NCBI GenBank assembly: GCA_037367405.1
Contig: JAZKJV010003278.1
Span: 186,001 to 250,000, forward strand
Source of the DNA: Ottelia alismoides
Taxonomy: Eukaryota; Streptophyta; Magnoliopsida; Alismatales; Hydrocharitaceae
Length of the DNA: 64,000 nt
Direction: 5' to 3'
Part shown: piece by piece, positions 1 through 11,978 of the stretch
Numbering within the stretch: position 1 is the first letter of the stretch
How the letters are laid out: each line of letters begins with the position of its first letter
Made by a program: the position numbers and the translations under genes
Notes under the pieces: generated by a model
What the model was told of the DNA's origin: nothing
Database searches by the model: none
Seen by the model: only the letters and a program-made list of their open reading frames with translations

Positions 1-1390
1 CGCCTTGCGGTTCCTTTAAAGAACCTCCATCAAATGAGATTCTTGCTCTCCAATCAAATCTACTGAGATAATGACTGGATACATCTCATGCTCACCCGCT
101 AGGAATCTATACTTCAGCGACTGCGGCAAACGCTTCAATTCTGGGCAACTGGGATCTGGCAAATCTGGCTTCTGGAATGTATGTGTGAAGGCAACCAGAT
201 CTGAATGTGAGAACTCTCGCTGATCATGAAACCCTGGTGAAGATGGCCCTGCTGGTGTGTCTGTACTCAGTGCTGGCTCAATATCCACCCTAGCTGCTGG
301 CTCTATAGGAATCAAACAAGGTAAATCATCGAAATCATCCCAATCTATGTCTGAATCCGAGGGATCTGAATTGGAATCACAAGAAATATATCCTGCTTCG
401 CTAACCTGAACGTGGTCGTCAGCCTAGAAAGTATCCTCGGTCAAGAGTGTGCTCTCCAAACTTTCATCTGCTGGAAGTTGTAACTCTGTGGTATCTGAAG
501 GTGTGATAAGGGCTCGTGAAACAGGGTCAGACCAAATTGCTTTGTCATCTGTGATCATAAAATCACACTCCTGATGGACGTCTCGCTCTACCTCTATCGT
601 CTGCTCTACATCACTAAACTTCTCTATGCAAGCTGAATCTCACGCTATTGTCTCATTGATCGTCTCTATTTGTATACTCTCACCCTCGATGTGAAAGTAC
701 ACCTTCCCGTTATAATGGTCGGACACTGCCTTAGTTGTGGCCAAGAATGGGCATCCTAGAATGATGGGGGTATCTATCACAGATTCAGGAATCTCCATGT
801 CCAACAAAACAAAGTCCACGGAAAATTTCAGGCCCTGTTGTGATGACCACATCCTTTAATAACCCCTTCGGCCTCTTGACAGATCTATCATCAAACTAAA
901 GGACTGTCTACTCTGTCTAACAGGGACAAAGTCAAATCGGTCATGTAAGACTGTCGGAAGCTGGTTGATGGAAGAGCCGCTGTCTAATAGAGTTCGGTCG
1001 AATGTTTGCTCATGAATGTGGCATCTGACATAGGGAGCTCCTGCATCTAGCCTCTTGGCTGGTAGACGATTCTGAATGCAAAGAATGTGGCACGGGTAAG
1101 CACATGGATCTATACATGATGGTTCCTTCTCTTCCTACAGATGGTAGTCTTTTCTCTCAAGTTCTTCTAGAAGAGAGGGATGTGCTCAAGTGCCTCCTGT
1201 AGAGTCAACTGGATATGGAATCTGTCTATCATTTGCTGGCTGAACTATAGCTGTTGGGTCTTTTTTGGATTTTCTTTTTTATTCCCCTTCGCCAAGCGGA
1301 GTGCTTGAGGGAAGGGGATGGCTGGGCCCTCCTCAAATAGAGGGCTAGGATTAGGTTCTTGCTGCTGAGAAGGAATGGAATCCATACAAG
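1..1390 (-). pseudogene. Element A pol fragment: aspartic protease and protease-RT linker
   Basis: Downstream half of a Gag-Pol region. A pre-protease segment (about 1130-1330) reads like QLTLQEALEHIPLF, typical of Athila-type elements. The retropepsin active site LLDSGSS is intact, with the catalytic Asp codon at 982-984. The protease C-terminal part (640-852) carries PIILGCPFLATTKAV, where most relatives have GRPF. An acidic linker follows, then LPQSLKYRFLAGE and YPVIISVDL (16-315), which normally lead straight into RT; that domain is outside the window. Several stops break the frame, including between 315 and 640, so no complete product is possible. It closely matches 35700-37100 of element B. 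Confidence 0.85.
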
Positions 1391-3992
1391 TGTCATCATG
1401 CATCACATATGGACTCGAAGTAGATGAAGAAACCTTTCCTTTATAAATTTTTTGGTCTTTTTAGAATAGTCCTGAGATACAAAAACATGAGGAAACACAA
1501 TTGGAATAGAAATGATGGCATCAGCACCACCCACGACATCGGTCTTTGCGGCATCGGCACCGTGCTCTAGTTCAACGTCAAATGGAATGGTGGTGTCAGT
1601 ACCACCGACTGCATTTGAAGCAACGAAGGCCTCAGTACCATCGGCTAGATCATCATCCTTGGTGGCTTCAGTACCACCGTCATCAACATCATCAGCGACA
1701 TCAGCATCGTTGTCCTCCTTATCTGGCGCTCCTGGATCATCATGTGGTCGTCGCTCAGACGAGGAGCCACCGGCTGGCATCCTACTGCTCCTAAGTGTCA
1801 CAAAAGTAGCATCAAATAGGTATGAAGAAATATCATCGAATGAATCACTATGAGTGGTGGTCTCTGTGAACAGTACCTGCTCAGACTTCCTCTTTAGATT
1901 ATACGGGTTGGGCTTGATCTGAGAGGGTATGGCAGCCTTGTCCTTTATGATCTCCCTCATCTCCTGCCTGAACTCATCCATCTCTTGCTTGAAAGATGCC
2001 TGCTGGTCTGAGAGTAGGCAGGCTAGATCATCAAGAGATAGGTTCTCATAGGCTAGTCCATGAGAACCGGATGGGTTGCCTCGCTTAAAATGAGGCTGGC
2101 TTTAGTACTGGTGAGGGGGAGGCTGAGTGAACTGCTGAGGCTGCTGCTGCCGCCTCCACTACTGTCCCTGTTGGTAGGGACGAGGACCTGACTGGTGATA
2201 TTGTGGCTGGTGGGAGTACTGGGGCTGCTGATGCAGTTGGTTGTCCACCCTGAGCTGGAGGCTGCTGCCGGGATAAGGTGACTCTAGTAGCCCACCTGAA
2301 TCCGGGTGATCACGACAGATCCCAGACTATTGTCGGTCATACCAATTCCTGTTGACTTCCCTTAATGGCCCCTACTCATAAGAGAATGGAGGAAGAACTG
2401 CCAGGGGTTGATCCTACTGATACACCACCATTTGAGTGTCCTAAGATGGCGGTGGCTGAGATTATGGCTGCGGCAGTGGCTAAACCGGCTCCGCTTGGAT
2501 GTGGTGAACTTGGCGGTACTGGGCGGATTGCTGAGAAAAGCTGTTGCTGCTGCAAGGATCAGCCCGTGACCTGAGACGGGGATGAGAAGCCATCTGTTCC
2601 TCCTGGAGACACATGATCTGGGTCTTCAGGTCAGTGAGAGTCAATGCCAACTTGTCGATCTGCGTCATGTCCCGGTACTTCTTCTTCTTCTTGATAATCT
2701 CTACGCGGTCCATCTTCTTGCCAATGATGCACATATTAGCTGCCGACGACTCTGCCTGTGTTGCTGCTGATGAAGTGGATGGACTCGCATCAACCCGTGC
2801 TATCCTTTGATAGGACACGACCTGTGGAAGGGGCTTCCCCTGTGTGTAGACTGAGGTCTGGGACATCACTGTATAGTTCTCGACCATCTCCTCATAGATG
2901 GCCCAGACCTGGCATTCATCCTTAGTGAAGTAGGAGCCCCCGTAAGAAGCATTGACAAGCTCCTGCAACTCCAGTGTCAGCACACAAAAGCAACTCTGGA
3001 CAAGATTGGGCTTGGATATGTCATGGTGTGGACACCGATCGATGAGCTCACAAAATCGATCCCACGCCTCATGAAACTGGTCGTTGGGGATCATGGTGAA
3101 GTTGTTGATGAGAGCTCGAGTTGCATTAGTCCGGCCGAGTGGATAGTACTTGTTCAAGTACTCGTTCCGTAGTTGCTCCTAAGTGGTGACATATCTCGCT
3201 AAATGCTTCAGCCAGTAGGCTGCTTTGTCGACAAGGGAAAAGGGAAATGCTATCATTTGATGGTGTCCTCATCCACGAATCTGTCTTGGACAGTGCTGCA
3301 GATCATCTCAAACTCCAGTAAATGGAGATGTGGCTCCTCGGTGGCTAGCCTATGGAAATTGGGCAAGAGCTGAATCGTCTGCGGGACGAGCTTGTAGTCG
3401 TCCAGAATCTTAGGGAGCTAGATCCAATAATGGGTGAGGGTTGCTCCAAGGTTGTGCAACTGCCTCATCGGTCGTGGTTGTCTGGCTGGCTCTGGCTGAT
3501 CCTCCGGGTGCCTATTTGCTCCTCCTCCAGGTGCTCAAATGTCTCCACCGGCTGCTCGGTGCGACTCTCCACTGTCAGCTCGCATTTGAGCTAATCTCTA
3601 CGCACCTCTGCCATAAATGCTCCCTGATCTCAAATATGTCTCTGCATCGTCTCCAGGGAGGCTAGGAGAGTGTTGTTGATGGCACCCTAATCAAAAACAT
3701 AGGTAGAACCTTGGGGCTGCTCATCAGTGCATCCTTCGCTGCTGGCCATCTCGCGAGTATCTGTAAAATCAAAATACCCAAACTTAGGTGGTGTCAAATG
3801 GATAAATAGCTGCGCTGGTCTCTGCTCGGGCACCTCAATACTGGAAGAAGGGAGGTCGAGGGGGAACACGGTGGAATCGAACTCGAGTTCGGAAAGCAGG
3901 TCTAGGCTCCTCAAAACCTCCCTAGATGAATGAGGTGGAGTGCTCGAGAGTGGTTCTACCAAAGGTAGTCTAAGGGATCTCCAACCCATCAT
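1391..3992 (-). pseudogene. gag: Element A gag pseudogene
   Basis: Gag, the structural polyprotein of the virus-like particle. The start (MMGWRSLRLPL, ATG at 3990-3992 or 3987-3989) is shared with B and G. The conserved core lies at about 3250-2850, with AAYWLKHL, EYLNKYYPL, EAWDRFCELIDRCPHHDI, LVNASYGGSYF and YEEMVE in order. Next come a basic region (EIIKKKKKYRDM) and a glutamine/tyrosine-rich stretch (about 2480-2040). VTLRSSR sits at 1781-1801 and is followed by a low-complexity acidic D/E/T/G run (about 1500-1790). Stops interrupt it, for example near 3180 and 2104. No CCHC zinc knuckle was recognised. About 415 bp (2173-2587) are absent from the homologous gag of B. Confidence 0.85.
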
Positions 3993-5408
3993 CGTGATAT
4001 GGGAATAAGTACGGATGAGATCTGGAAACCAAACAAAATCAGCAGTTAAACCCTGAATTCACCTACTCAACACAAGAGCTGATGACCGTAAAGGTTTGGT
4101 CGTTAGTCTTGTCAATTTTATTTTAGGTGATAGATCAGTCATGCAGAGCGATTAAGTGGGATGGTAGGAACCCGATGCTCCCAAGAGACTGGCCCAATCC
4201 CAAAGCTAGATCTTTCCCAGCCAGTATGAATTGCGGATCGTTTACTGACTACTCGAACAATTCAATCTGTTAAGGAGGTCGCGGTCCGCTTTACTGGCTA
4301 CCGGAGAGATCCTCACTGGAGAACGACTAACCCCAACACCAGTAGTCGAACGAAAGTTCAGGTGTGGCTCTAGCCTAGTGCGTGGGTCACTCTCTCGCTC
4401 AAGCAAACCAACCAAATGAGGGGGCGGCCCTCCTTAAAACAAATATTATTAAGTGAGGTGTCTTTTAAGATCAAGTTTGTATTAGCAGTCTCAAATTTTA
4501 TCACTTTCACTTTTTTAGATATTTTTCAAATGAAAAACAATGCCTAACGAATTTTTCGATCTCCTGATTTTATTTTAAGTCCAAAAATTGGGGGAGAAGT
4601 CGAAAAAGCCGATCCGCGATCAAACACGATGATGCATGCAAAATAAGATATGCGTACATGTCGCCAGTACTCTACATGCAGGGTGATCCGTGCATAAATT
4701 AAAAGACTGAATCAAAACTAATCTAAATGATGCATGAAGAAAATGATCTTAAGATGAGAAATTTCTAAAGATCGTGAAGAACGGTAGTTAACTTATCAGA
4801 AAGAGAGTTCGATGTCTGTCTCGAATGTCGATTGGTGTCTGCCACAATGGATCCTGCACGCGTTGTATACAACCTCTAACGCACGTGACCCATCAATCAA
4901 TCAAGTTAACTTTTTTATTTTGAATTATTAATAAGGTCCAATAACACTCTATAGGGGCCATCAATCTATTAGGGATTGGATCTTAAATTATTTACGTCAC
5001 AATCAAGAAAATTCCTAAGTCTAGGGACCAAATTATTCGTGAATCAAATAGAAAAAATGCGATTAAATCAAAACCGACGAAAAAAACTCGGTGAGGTCCC
5101 CCGAGCACACCAGTGCTCGGTGAAACAGACCCCGATAAGTCTAAGAGAGTCCAACAAGAGTGTCTAGAGTCCAAAATTATTACAATAATAATAAATGTGT
5201 TGAAAATAAAACTAACTACTATACTCTACTCTAAAGGCTATAACTATCTCCTGCTCTTCTCCTTCTCCTTCTCAGGTGCGGTTCTCCTCCAAAGTGTCCC
5301 CGGGCGATTCCTCGCACGAAAATTGAAACAGAAAGAGCACCAGAAAACAATTCTAACGAATAGATATAAAAATAAACAAAAAGTTGAAAAGCGACTACTA
5401 AGACGTGC
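3993..5408 (-). other. Element A untranslated leader
   Basis: About 1.4 kb between the PBS and the gag start, with no supportable coding region. It matches the leaders of B (39391-40792) and G (61681-62856) in order, including a GTCAATTTTATT block near 4110, an AATGCCTAACGAATTTTT block near 4540, a run of ATGCATGCA words near 4630 and a hairpin at 5101-5120. Small open frames here are chance frames. Confidence 0.7.
5101..5120 (-). other. Conserved leader hairpin, element A
   Basis: CCGAGCAC and GTGCTCGG form a perfect 8-bp stem with a 4-nt loop, about 290 nt downstream of the PBS in transcript direction. Counterparts occur at the same place in B (about 40494-40509) and G (62790-62803). In G the stem has changed on both arms (GAGCAC to GAGTAC, GTGCTC to GTACTT), which keeps pairing. 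Leader hairpins in retroelements can act in dimerisation or packaging; that role is inference. Confidence 0.5.
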
Positions 5409-5426
5409 TCCCTGACAACGATGCCA
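5409..5426 (-). promoter_or_regulatory. Element A primer binding site (degenerate)
   Basis: On the minus strand TGGCATCGTTGTCAGGGA lies 3 nt after the end of the 5' LTR (CATCA, then GAA). It differs from the common plant form TGGCGCCGTTGCCGGGGA only by transitions, as expected for decay of methylated cytosines. This is where a host tRNA would prime minus-strand DNA synthesis. Confidence 0.8.
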
Positions 5427-5429
5427 TTC

Positions 5430-8337
5430 TGATGAGCGGCCGAGCGACACGGGTTAGGTAATCAAATAATCAGAGGGTCGTTACGACCCATATCACAAGG
5501 CCAAAGCTCAACAAGAAAAATAAAAACCACTCAAATCAAACAATCAACACATAAACACAATGTCAATGATCTCTGCTATTTATTTTAACCTGGTATAGCG
5601 ATCGGGGTCAAACTCAAGGAGCACGAGAAACCTTCGAAGTAGTCAAAATCAGACGATGAAATACATACTTTTATTAATTTTTTAATTTTGCAAATTTTTA
5701 TATCTTGAAATAAGGAAGAAAATCAAGCAACCAAGAAAACTAAAGCACACAATCAAGCTTTTTAAATTTTTATTTAAGGCTAGAAATGCTAAAAAATTGG
5801 GAATAAAAATATTTTTGAGTTATTCAAATATTAAAGTATTTTTGCCTATTTTCTGGGTTTTTCTAATTTTTAGTGATTTTATAAAATTCAAATAAGTGCT
5901 AAACAAGGAAACAGTGCACAACCAGGACAAAATTACAAATTAAGAATAAATAAACTATCCTAATGTCCTGGTTATGAATTTAATGAGAAAGTGAGTAGAA
6001 AGATCTAACAACAGAAACTGACATTTTATCTTTCTGATTTTTTAGAATTTTTTATGATTTTTAGTTTTAAGAGTTTTTAGATTTTTAGGGTTTTTATTAT
6101 GATTTTTAAAGAAAAAATGAAATTGGAAGTAAAGCAAACAAAAACAAGCACTCATGATTATTTTTGGAATTTTTAAAACAATTTTTATTATTTTTATGTA
6201 TTTTCTAAAATACAAAATAAGCTTTTTATTTGTTTTGATTTTTAGAAAATAAAAGACAATACAAAATTAATCCCAAAAATTAAAATGAATATTACATATT
6301 AGTAGGAGCTAATAATAATTTTTAGAAATAATTTGGTGATTATTTAATTAAAAACTAGGCAGACAGTTCATAGGGACCTCGTTACAATTCTAATAAAGTC
6401 CAATGGCAAAAAAGTAACAGCGATAAGAAACTGGGCGCTAAAGATGCAAACTATTCATGAAATAAACACACATGCATAATACGCCACGTACTAGGGTATA
6501 AGTGCAAATATCAGTAATATTTCATTCAAAACATAACATAGAAGAAGTTCAGGGCAGACTGTGTAACTTCACCATAAAATCACGTAGGACGGCTTGTGAG
6601 TTCACACATGGAGGACTAAAATGCAAATATGTAAAACTACGAGGTTCTGACTATAAAATGTCTACACTTAAAACTTTATTTACTGGACTAATTAATAAAT
6701 CATAAAAGCGCGAGATAAAAGATGCAAAATACCCTAAGGCACGTCAGGAGTGCATGGGGGCTCTTACGGTTCTGATCGCCCCCTGCAAAAAGATCTGACA
6801 GCAGGAAGAATGTCGGGGGCATGCGGCTATGATTCTTTGCTACTGTACGGATCTGGATGATCTGAAAAGGAGAAGACGTGTGGTGCAGATCTGCCCCCTG
6901 CTCTAATCGATCATTAGGAATTAAGCATGGGCGTATGACCTAGATCAAATCTGGGAATGGCACTCCTCATTGACGGCGAAAAGAAGGTCTGGAAGAACTC
7001 GTCGGGGATGGACTTCAACGGAAGAAGGATCGACATCCAACCTTCCGATAGAGGATAGGAAGAGTCCAACATAGTCGTAGGAGTGGTCCGCGTCTGGTAG
7101 GAGGTTCTAATGGAGAAACCAACGGTCAGGTGTGTTGGTAGAGGTTGCTCTTCCTGCAGCTGCTTCGCCTGAGCAGCTGAGCATCCATAAGAGGCTCTTA
7201 CTGTGCGAGGGTACCTGCAAATAAAAGATAGGACTCGAGGCTACGCTCCAGTCCAGGTTATCGTAGCTGAAGATGAAAGAAGCAAGGTAAATGGGAATCG
7301 ATCTCTGGTGAGGGTGACAGAAGGAGATCTTGGCCTTAATCTCAACCTCAAGGTCGAGTCCAAGGATGATCAGGCTACGGTGCAAGATGGGGTATTCATA
7401 GAGGGGTCGATCGATATGGGTGTGATGGCGAGATGAGGTTCCGACCAAGTGGTCGGAGCAAATGAACTGTGGCAGAGCGGAATGGATGAATTGAGGGAAC
7501 ATACACAATGTGAATAATAAGATGGTCACATGAGGCTTGGAACGTATTCTAGGGTTTCAGGTGAAGGTGAAGGTCGGGGTCGTGGCCTTAACCGTGCTAC
7601 GACAACAGGGAGGCTGAACACGACGGAGAGCTCCGACCACGTAGCTAAGCTGTGGAACACGCCACCAAACTTCAATCCAAAGACGCTCACATGTTGTTGT
7701 CACTCTACTGAAGACACCTAAGGAGGAAATAAGGGGCGAGGCACGAGCTGCGGTGCTAGGAGGGAGGAGAAGACATTTTATAGGTTGCTCGAGGGTCCAG
7801 AAAGATTGGAGAAAAGAGCGAAACCCTAGAGCGATCTTGATCAGCCAAGGGAACCGCGAGGATGTCATATATACGAGGATTATCGGTTCCAAATTTCGAG
7901 GCAAACAGAGCTCAGAATCGGGCAGGAGAAATTTGAGAAGGAGCTATGGTGAGCACTTTCTAGGTCTGACCTGGAAAGGAGGAGGCATTGACCAGGGGTC
8001 AACGACATGATTGAACCAATTAGAAAATTCGGTTGTACAAAATATCTACAAATTCGATAAAAAATAGTAAACAATTTTAAATTAAAAAGTGTATAAAATA
8101 AAAAAATGTTTATTATTTTTCAACAAATTTTTCTATGATTTTTTAATTATTTTTATGAAAATGAAATTAGCGTATATGTAATATATAAAATTATATACAT
8201 GTATAATATACATATGTATTATGTACAAATTATTTTTGTTTACATAAATACCCTAATTGTGTATTTTATTTATTTTCAACATAATTTTAGGAGTACTAAA
8301 TAAGTTTTATTTTATTTTTATGAGTTGTTTATAGGTG
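5430..8337 (-). repeat. Element A 5' LTR, truncated
   Basis: On the + strand it begins TGATGAGCGG, directly next to the PBS spacer. Layout is as in the other LTRs of this window: an AT-rich part (5640-6400), a GC-rich part with promoter-like density (6730-8000), then AT-rich sequence. Similarity to element B's LTR runs to about 8337 (TTAGGAGTA block near 8290) and then ends without the expected CATCA terminus. I see no supportable gene; the 60-140 aa open frames here fall in both strands of LTR sequence. The exact right boundary is uncertain by tens of bases. Confidence 0.7.
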
Positions 8338-9170
8338 TAGAATAAATATAGACTCTAGAAGCATCGACTATCGAGGCCAAGACCCTCGTGGATCATAGTT
8401 TGCAACCCCATGCGTCTTCCTTCATCTCTAGGTACTGCCGGTACCTTCTATTCTCCATTGATTCGATCAACAATCCGGCAAACATAACATCTTCGTCGAC
8501 TACCTATTCCTACCCTGTTTTGCCGTGTTCTGCCCTGACCCCACCTCGCTCCGACCTCCTCCCGCCTCTACATGTGCCCTTCAACCTCCCACCTGACTCC
8601 GGCCACCAGGTTGGAGTCTCCGAGCAGGTTGATTCCCTCACATCGTCGAAGACTTGCCCCGTTCACCTCCACCCTCTGTCCATGACTCCATTTATGCTTT
8701 AACCCCAGCCAGAGCACCCATTCCGAGCATACCCCTTCTCCTGTAGGGTTGATGCACGACCAGGCCTCATCTGGAGGCTAAGAAATGCCGGTTGACCATC
8801 TCCAGGTGCACATGTTGCCCCAGAATGCTATACTCGATCCTGGGCTCTTCTGCGCAAACTAACCACTACAGACCACTGTCGTCATCATTCCCCACATCCC
8901 AGCAGCTCGTGAGGATGCTGGACTAACGCGCAATCGCCGATCGAAGCTCGTCGGAGGCGAGTTATTCCCAGTTTGTCCAGATGCCTGCTCAGCCGTTCGA
9001 TCAGGCTTCTTCACCAATTCGGATCTCCACCGTTAATCATAGGGAGGCCCTCGGCAGTTAGATCCATCTAAGGATCCTGTCTCAGCCATCCATCGTCGAA
9101 GGGGTACTAGTGCATCTCGACCATCCATCCTTAAGTGGATCTCCCTCGCCCGTTGGTCGTGCTTAATAAA
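8338..9170. other. GC-rich stretch of unclear origin
   Basis: About 830 bp, pyrimidine-rich on the + strand and clearly richer in GC than its surroundings. A 104-codon + frame (8388-8702) exists, but I recognise no domain in it and its S/P-rich make-up looks like skewed composition. It may be the upstream part of the + oriented LTR that follows, since LTRs here have a GC-rich centre, but I could not match it by eye to element A's GC-rich centre. No gene is claimed. Confidence 0.4.
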
Positions 9171-10492
9171 GGGTAAACTTCACTTAGGCCCTTCTTGTTT
9201 TGCCTTTATTATTTAGTCCTCTAAATATTTGTCATAGTTTAAAATAGTTTGGATATTTTGCATGGGGACCCTTGTTATTTCCAATATTTGCATTTTAGTC
9301 CTCTATGTGTGAACTCATGTGTCGTCTCGCGTGATTTTCTGTGTTATTTACACGTTACATCCTGAACATTTAAATGTTATGATTATAATGGGAGGTTTCT
9401 AGTATTGGCATTTATACCCTTATGCATGGATTCTTGTGAATGTGCATGAATTCCCTGGACATATTGCAAATCGAGCACTAAGATTTCTACACGTGTTATT
9501 ATTTGGCCCTTGAACTTTATTACAATTACAAGTAGGTACCTACAATCCGTGTGTCTCTTAGTTACTCAAATTAATACAAAATTAAATCCAAAAATTCTAA
9601 AACAATTATTATTAGCTCCTGCTAACACGTCATATTTATTGTGATTTTTGGGATTAATTTGGTAACATAATTATTTTCTAAAAATAAAAAACCCTTAAAA
9701 AGTGTTCTGTCTAATTTATAAAATACATATAAAATGGAAAATTCCTGTAAAAATTTCTGACTGTGTGTTTTTATGTGCTTTTCCTCCGGTACCAGTTTTG
9801 TTTTGAAAATCATTATAAAAACCCTAAAAATCACAAAAGACTCAACAACTTCTAAAAATCATAAAAAATTCTAAAAAAATAAAAAAATATAATTTCAGGT
9901 CCTGTTTGTAGCTCTTTATATCTAGTTTATCGTAAAATTGCTCCTAAGGACATACATGCACTGTAATTATTTTTAATTTGCAAGATTGTCCAGGTTGTGC
10001 ACTGTTTGGATTTTTAGCCCTTGTTTTATTTTTATAAAATTCCAAAAAAATCAGAAAATACCCAGAAAATTACAAAAAACAATTTAGAATTTTAAAAAAC
10101 CAAAAATATTTTTACTTTGATCTTTTAGCATTTTAACCTTAAATAATAATTCAAAAAGCTCCTTGTGTGCTTTGTTTTCTATATTGTTTTGATTGAGTTC
10201 TTTAATTAAAAATTATAAAAATTTGAAAAATTAGAACCAATAAAAATATACATTTTATTTTCTGAATTTCGACTACTTCGTAGGATTTCTAGTGATCCTT
10301 GTGTTCGACCAAGGTTGCTATACCAAGTTAAAATAAATAGCAGAAACCGCTGACATTTTGTGCTTTGATTGATTGATTATTTGATTGTGTGGTTCTCTTC
10401 CTTTTTCTTGATTGAGCTTGGCCTTGTGATCTGGGTTGCAACGACCCTTTCATTATCTGATTCCCTAACCCGTGTCGCTCGATCGCTCATCA
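9171..10492 (+). repeat. Inverted LTR fragment of element A's family
   Basis: Terminal portion of an LTR in + orientation. It ends CCGTGTCGCTCGATCGCTCATCA-like at 10470-10492, nearly the exact reverse complement of the start of element A's LTR (5430-5460). Blocks such as GAGTTCACACAT...GGACTAAAATGCAAAT also recur inverted (about 9300-9330 here, about 6595-6630 in A). After the CATCA end there is no PBS; the next bases are ACATCCTC, so this LTR is not joined to its own internal region. Confidence 0.75.
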
Positions 10493-11978
10493 ACATCCTC
10501 TAGAACCATAGATCAGCAGCCTCCAATCCAGTTCTGATCTGAGCCGTCCAGAAACGCCTCTTTTTGCAGTATCAGATCAACTTTGCAAAGGATCTGAACC
10601 ACATGCCAGATTCTCTTTCTAGAGCTGTTAGATTCCTTTGATAACGACCATCAAGACTGTACATCTGAGGAGCTCCACATTTGCGCCACGTATCCGACCG
10701 AGGGTATATTTCCTTTACCCCCTTGTCCTTTTGATTTTGCTCTTTAGTCATGTAAATAGACGTTATAGTGTAATTTAATTTGGTTAATTTGCAGCTCGGA
10801 CCTTCTGTTTTATTTATTTGCATTTTTGTCAAGTTGAGTTGAACTCACATGCATCCACACGTGTTTTTGTGGGTTATTTGTAGCTTTTATCCCGAATTTT
10901 TGTTTGATTAATGAATGAGATGAAAATTTTGGTAATTACATTTATACCCCTATGAGCATTTGTTCACGTGCGATGCCTGCTTTATCTAGAAATTTTGTTT
11001 TATGACCCTTGTAGATTAATCGCTTATTATTATGAAGGCCCTGAAACTCAAAATAATTACATATAGGTCCCTACTTCACAATTTTTAATTATTGTCTTTT
11101 ATTACTCATAATAAATAACATTTTGGCCTTAAAAAATTCTCCAAAGATTAACCTTGGCTCTTGCTAACTTAGTATTTGCCTGGTAATTTTTGTTTATCAT
11201 TTTATTTTATTTTTGTATTATTAAAAATTATAATTCAAAAGAAAAAGTCCCTGTTTGTTTTATAAAAAACTATAAAAAATCAAAATACCATTGAAAAATT
11301 CCATAAAAATTATTTAGTTGACTTTTATCCTATTTTAGCTCATATATAAATTTTGCTTGAAAATACCTTATAAAAACCTAAAATTTTGCAAAAGACTCAA
11401 AACTTTTAAAAATCATATAAAATCAAAAAAAATTGCATTTTAAGTTATTGTTTATAGACATTCTTCCTAGAATTGAATAAAATCCCTTTCCAGGAGTTTT
11501 GAATATTTTATCTATTTTTAAGTCAAAAAATACTTCTACTAGTTCACAGTTTATTTGTTTTCCACTGTTTGATTTTTAGAAAATCACAAAAAGATCTGAA
11601 AAATCCCCAAAAATTCCCAAAAAAACTAGAAACTATCACAAAACACAAAATTTATTATTAGATTTTTCTGTGTAAGTTTTTTTCGCTTTTGTTCTTAGTT
11701 TGCCTCATTTAAAGAATTAAAAAATTGCAAAATTATAAACCACTAAAAAGACAATAAAAATCCCTTGATTTTCTAAATCACCTACTTTGCTTCTAGTTGT
11801 GCTTTTTGAATTTGACCCTGGTCGCTATACCATGTTAATAAAAGTAGCCTTGCCATTTGTGTTAATTGTTTGATTTCTTAGTGGTTAAAATAATTTTCTC
11901 ATTGATTGCATCGGTTGATTAGGGTGACAATGAAATTGTTATTAATCAACTTAACCCTAGATGGCCAGTGTGTCACCA
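10493..11978 (+). repeat. Second inverted LTR fragment
   Basis: Another LTR 3' portion in + orientation, lacking its upstream part. The blocks GTTCACGTGCG (near 10966), TATAGGTCCC (near 11065) and GGTCGCTATACCATGTTAATAAAAGTAG (near 11820; split in two, each under 20 nt in relatives) follow the order seen in reverse complement of B's LTR. It ends TGTGTCACCA at 11978, a degraded form of the usual TCATCA terminus. The following ATGCACGGTGGAATGG could be a badly decayed PBS, but I cannot confirm it. Confidence 0.6.

Larger units (their letters stand above)
1..8337 (-). mobile_element. Element A: partial Athila-like Ty3/gypsy retrotransposon
   Basis: A decayed LTR retrotransposon on the minus strand, cut by the left window edge. 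Reading from high to low coordinates it has a partial 5' LTR (5430-8337), PBS (5409-5426), an untranslated leader, gag (about 3992 to 1391), protease and the start of the protease-RT linker. RT, RNase H, integrase and the 3' LTR would lie to the left of the window. Gag and linker match element B much better than C or G, so A and B are one subfamily. The LTR resembles other LTRs here up to about 8337 and then stops abruptly at a rearrangement. Lineage is inferred from motifs only. Confidence 0.85.

Noticed and set aside
1512..1853. + strand serine/alanine-rich open frame
   Set aside because: Antisense of the acidic low-complexity run in A gag (about 1500-1790), whose sense frame continues from VTLRSSR.
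8388..8702. 104-codon + frame
   Set aside because: No recognisable motif, composition-driven S/P bias, and it lies among rearranged LTR fragments; kept only as an unexplained stretch.
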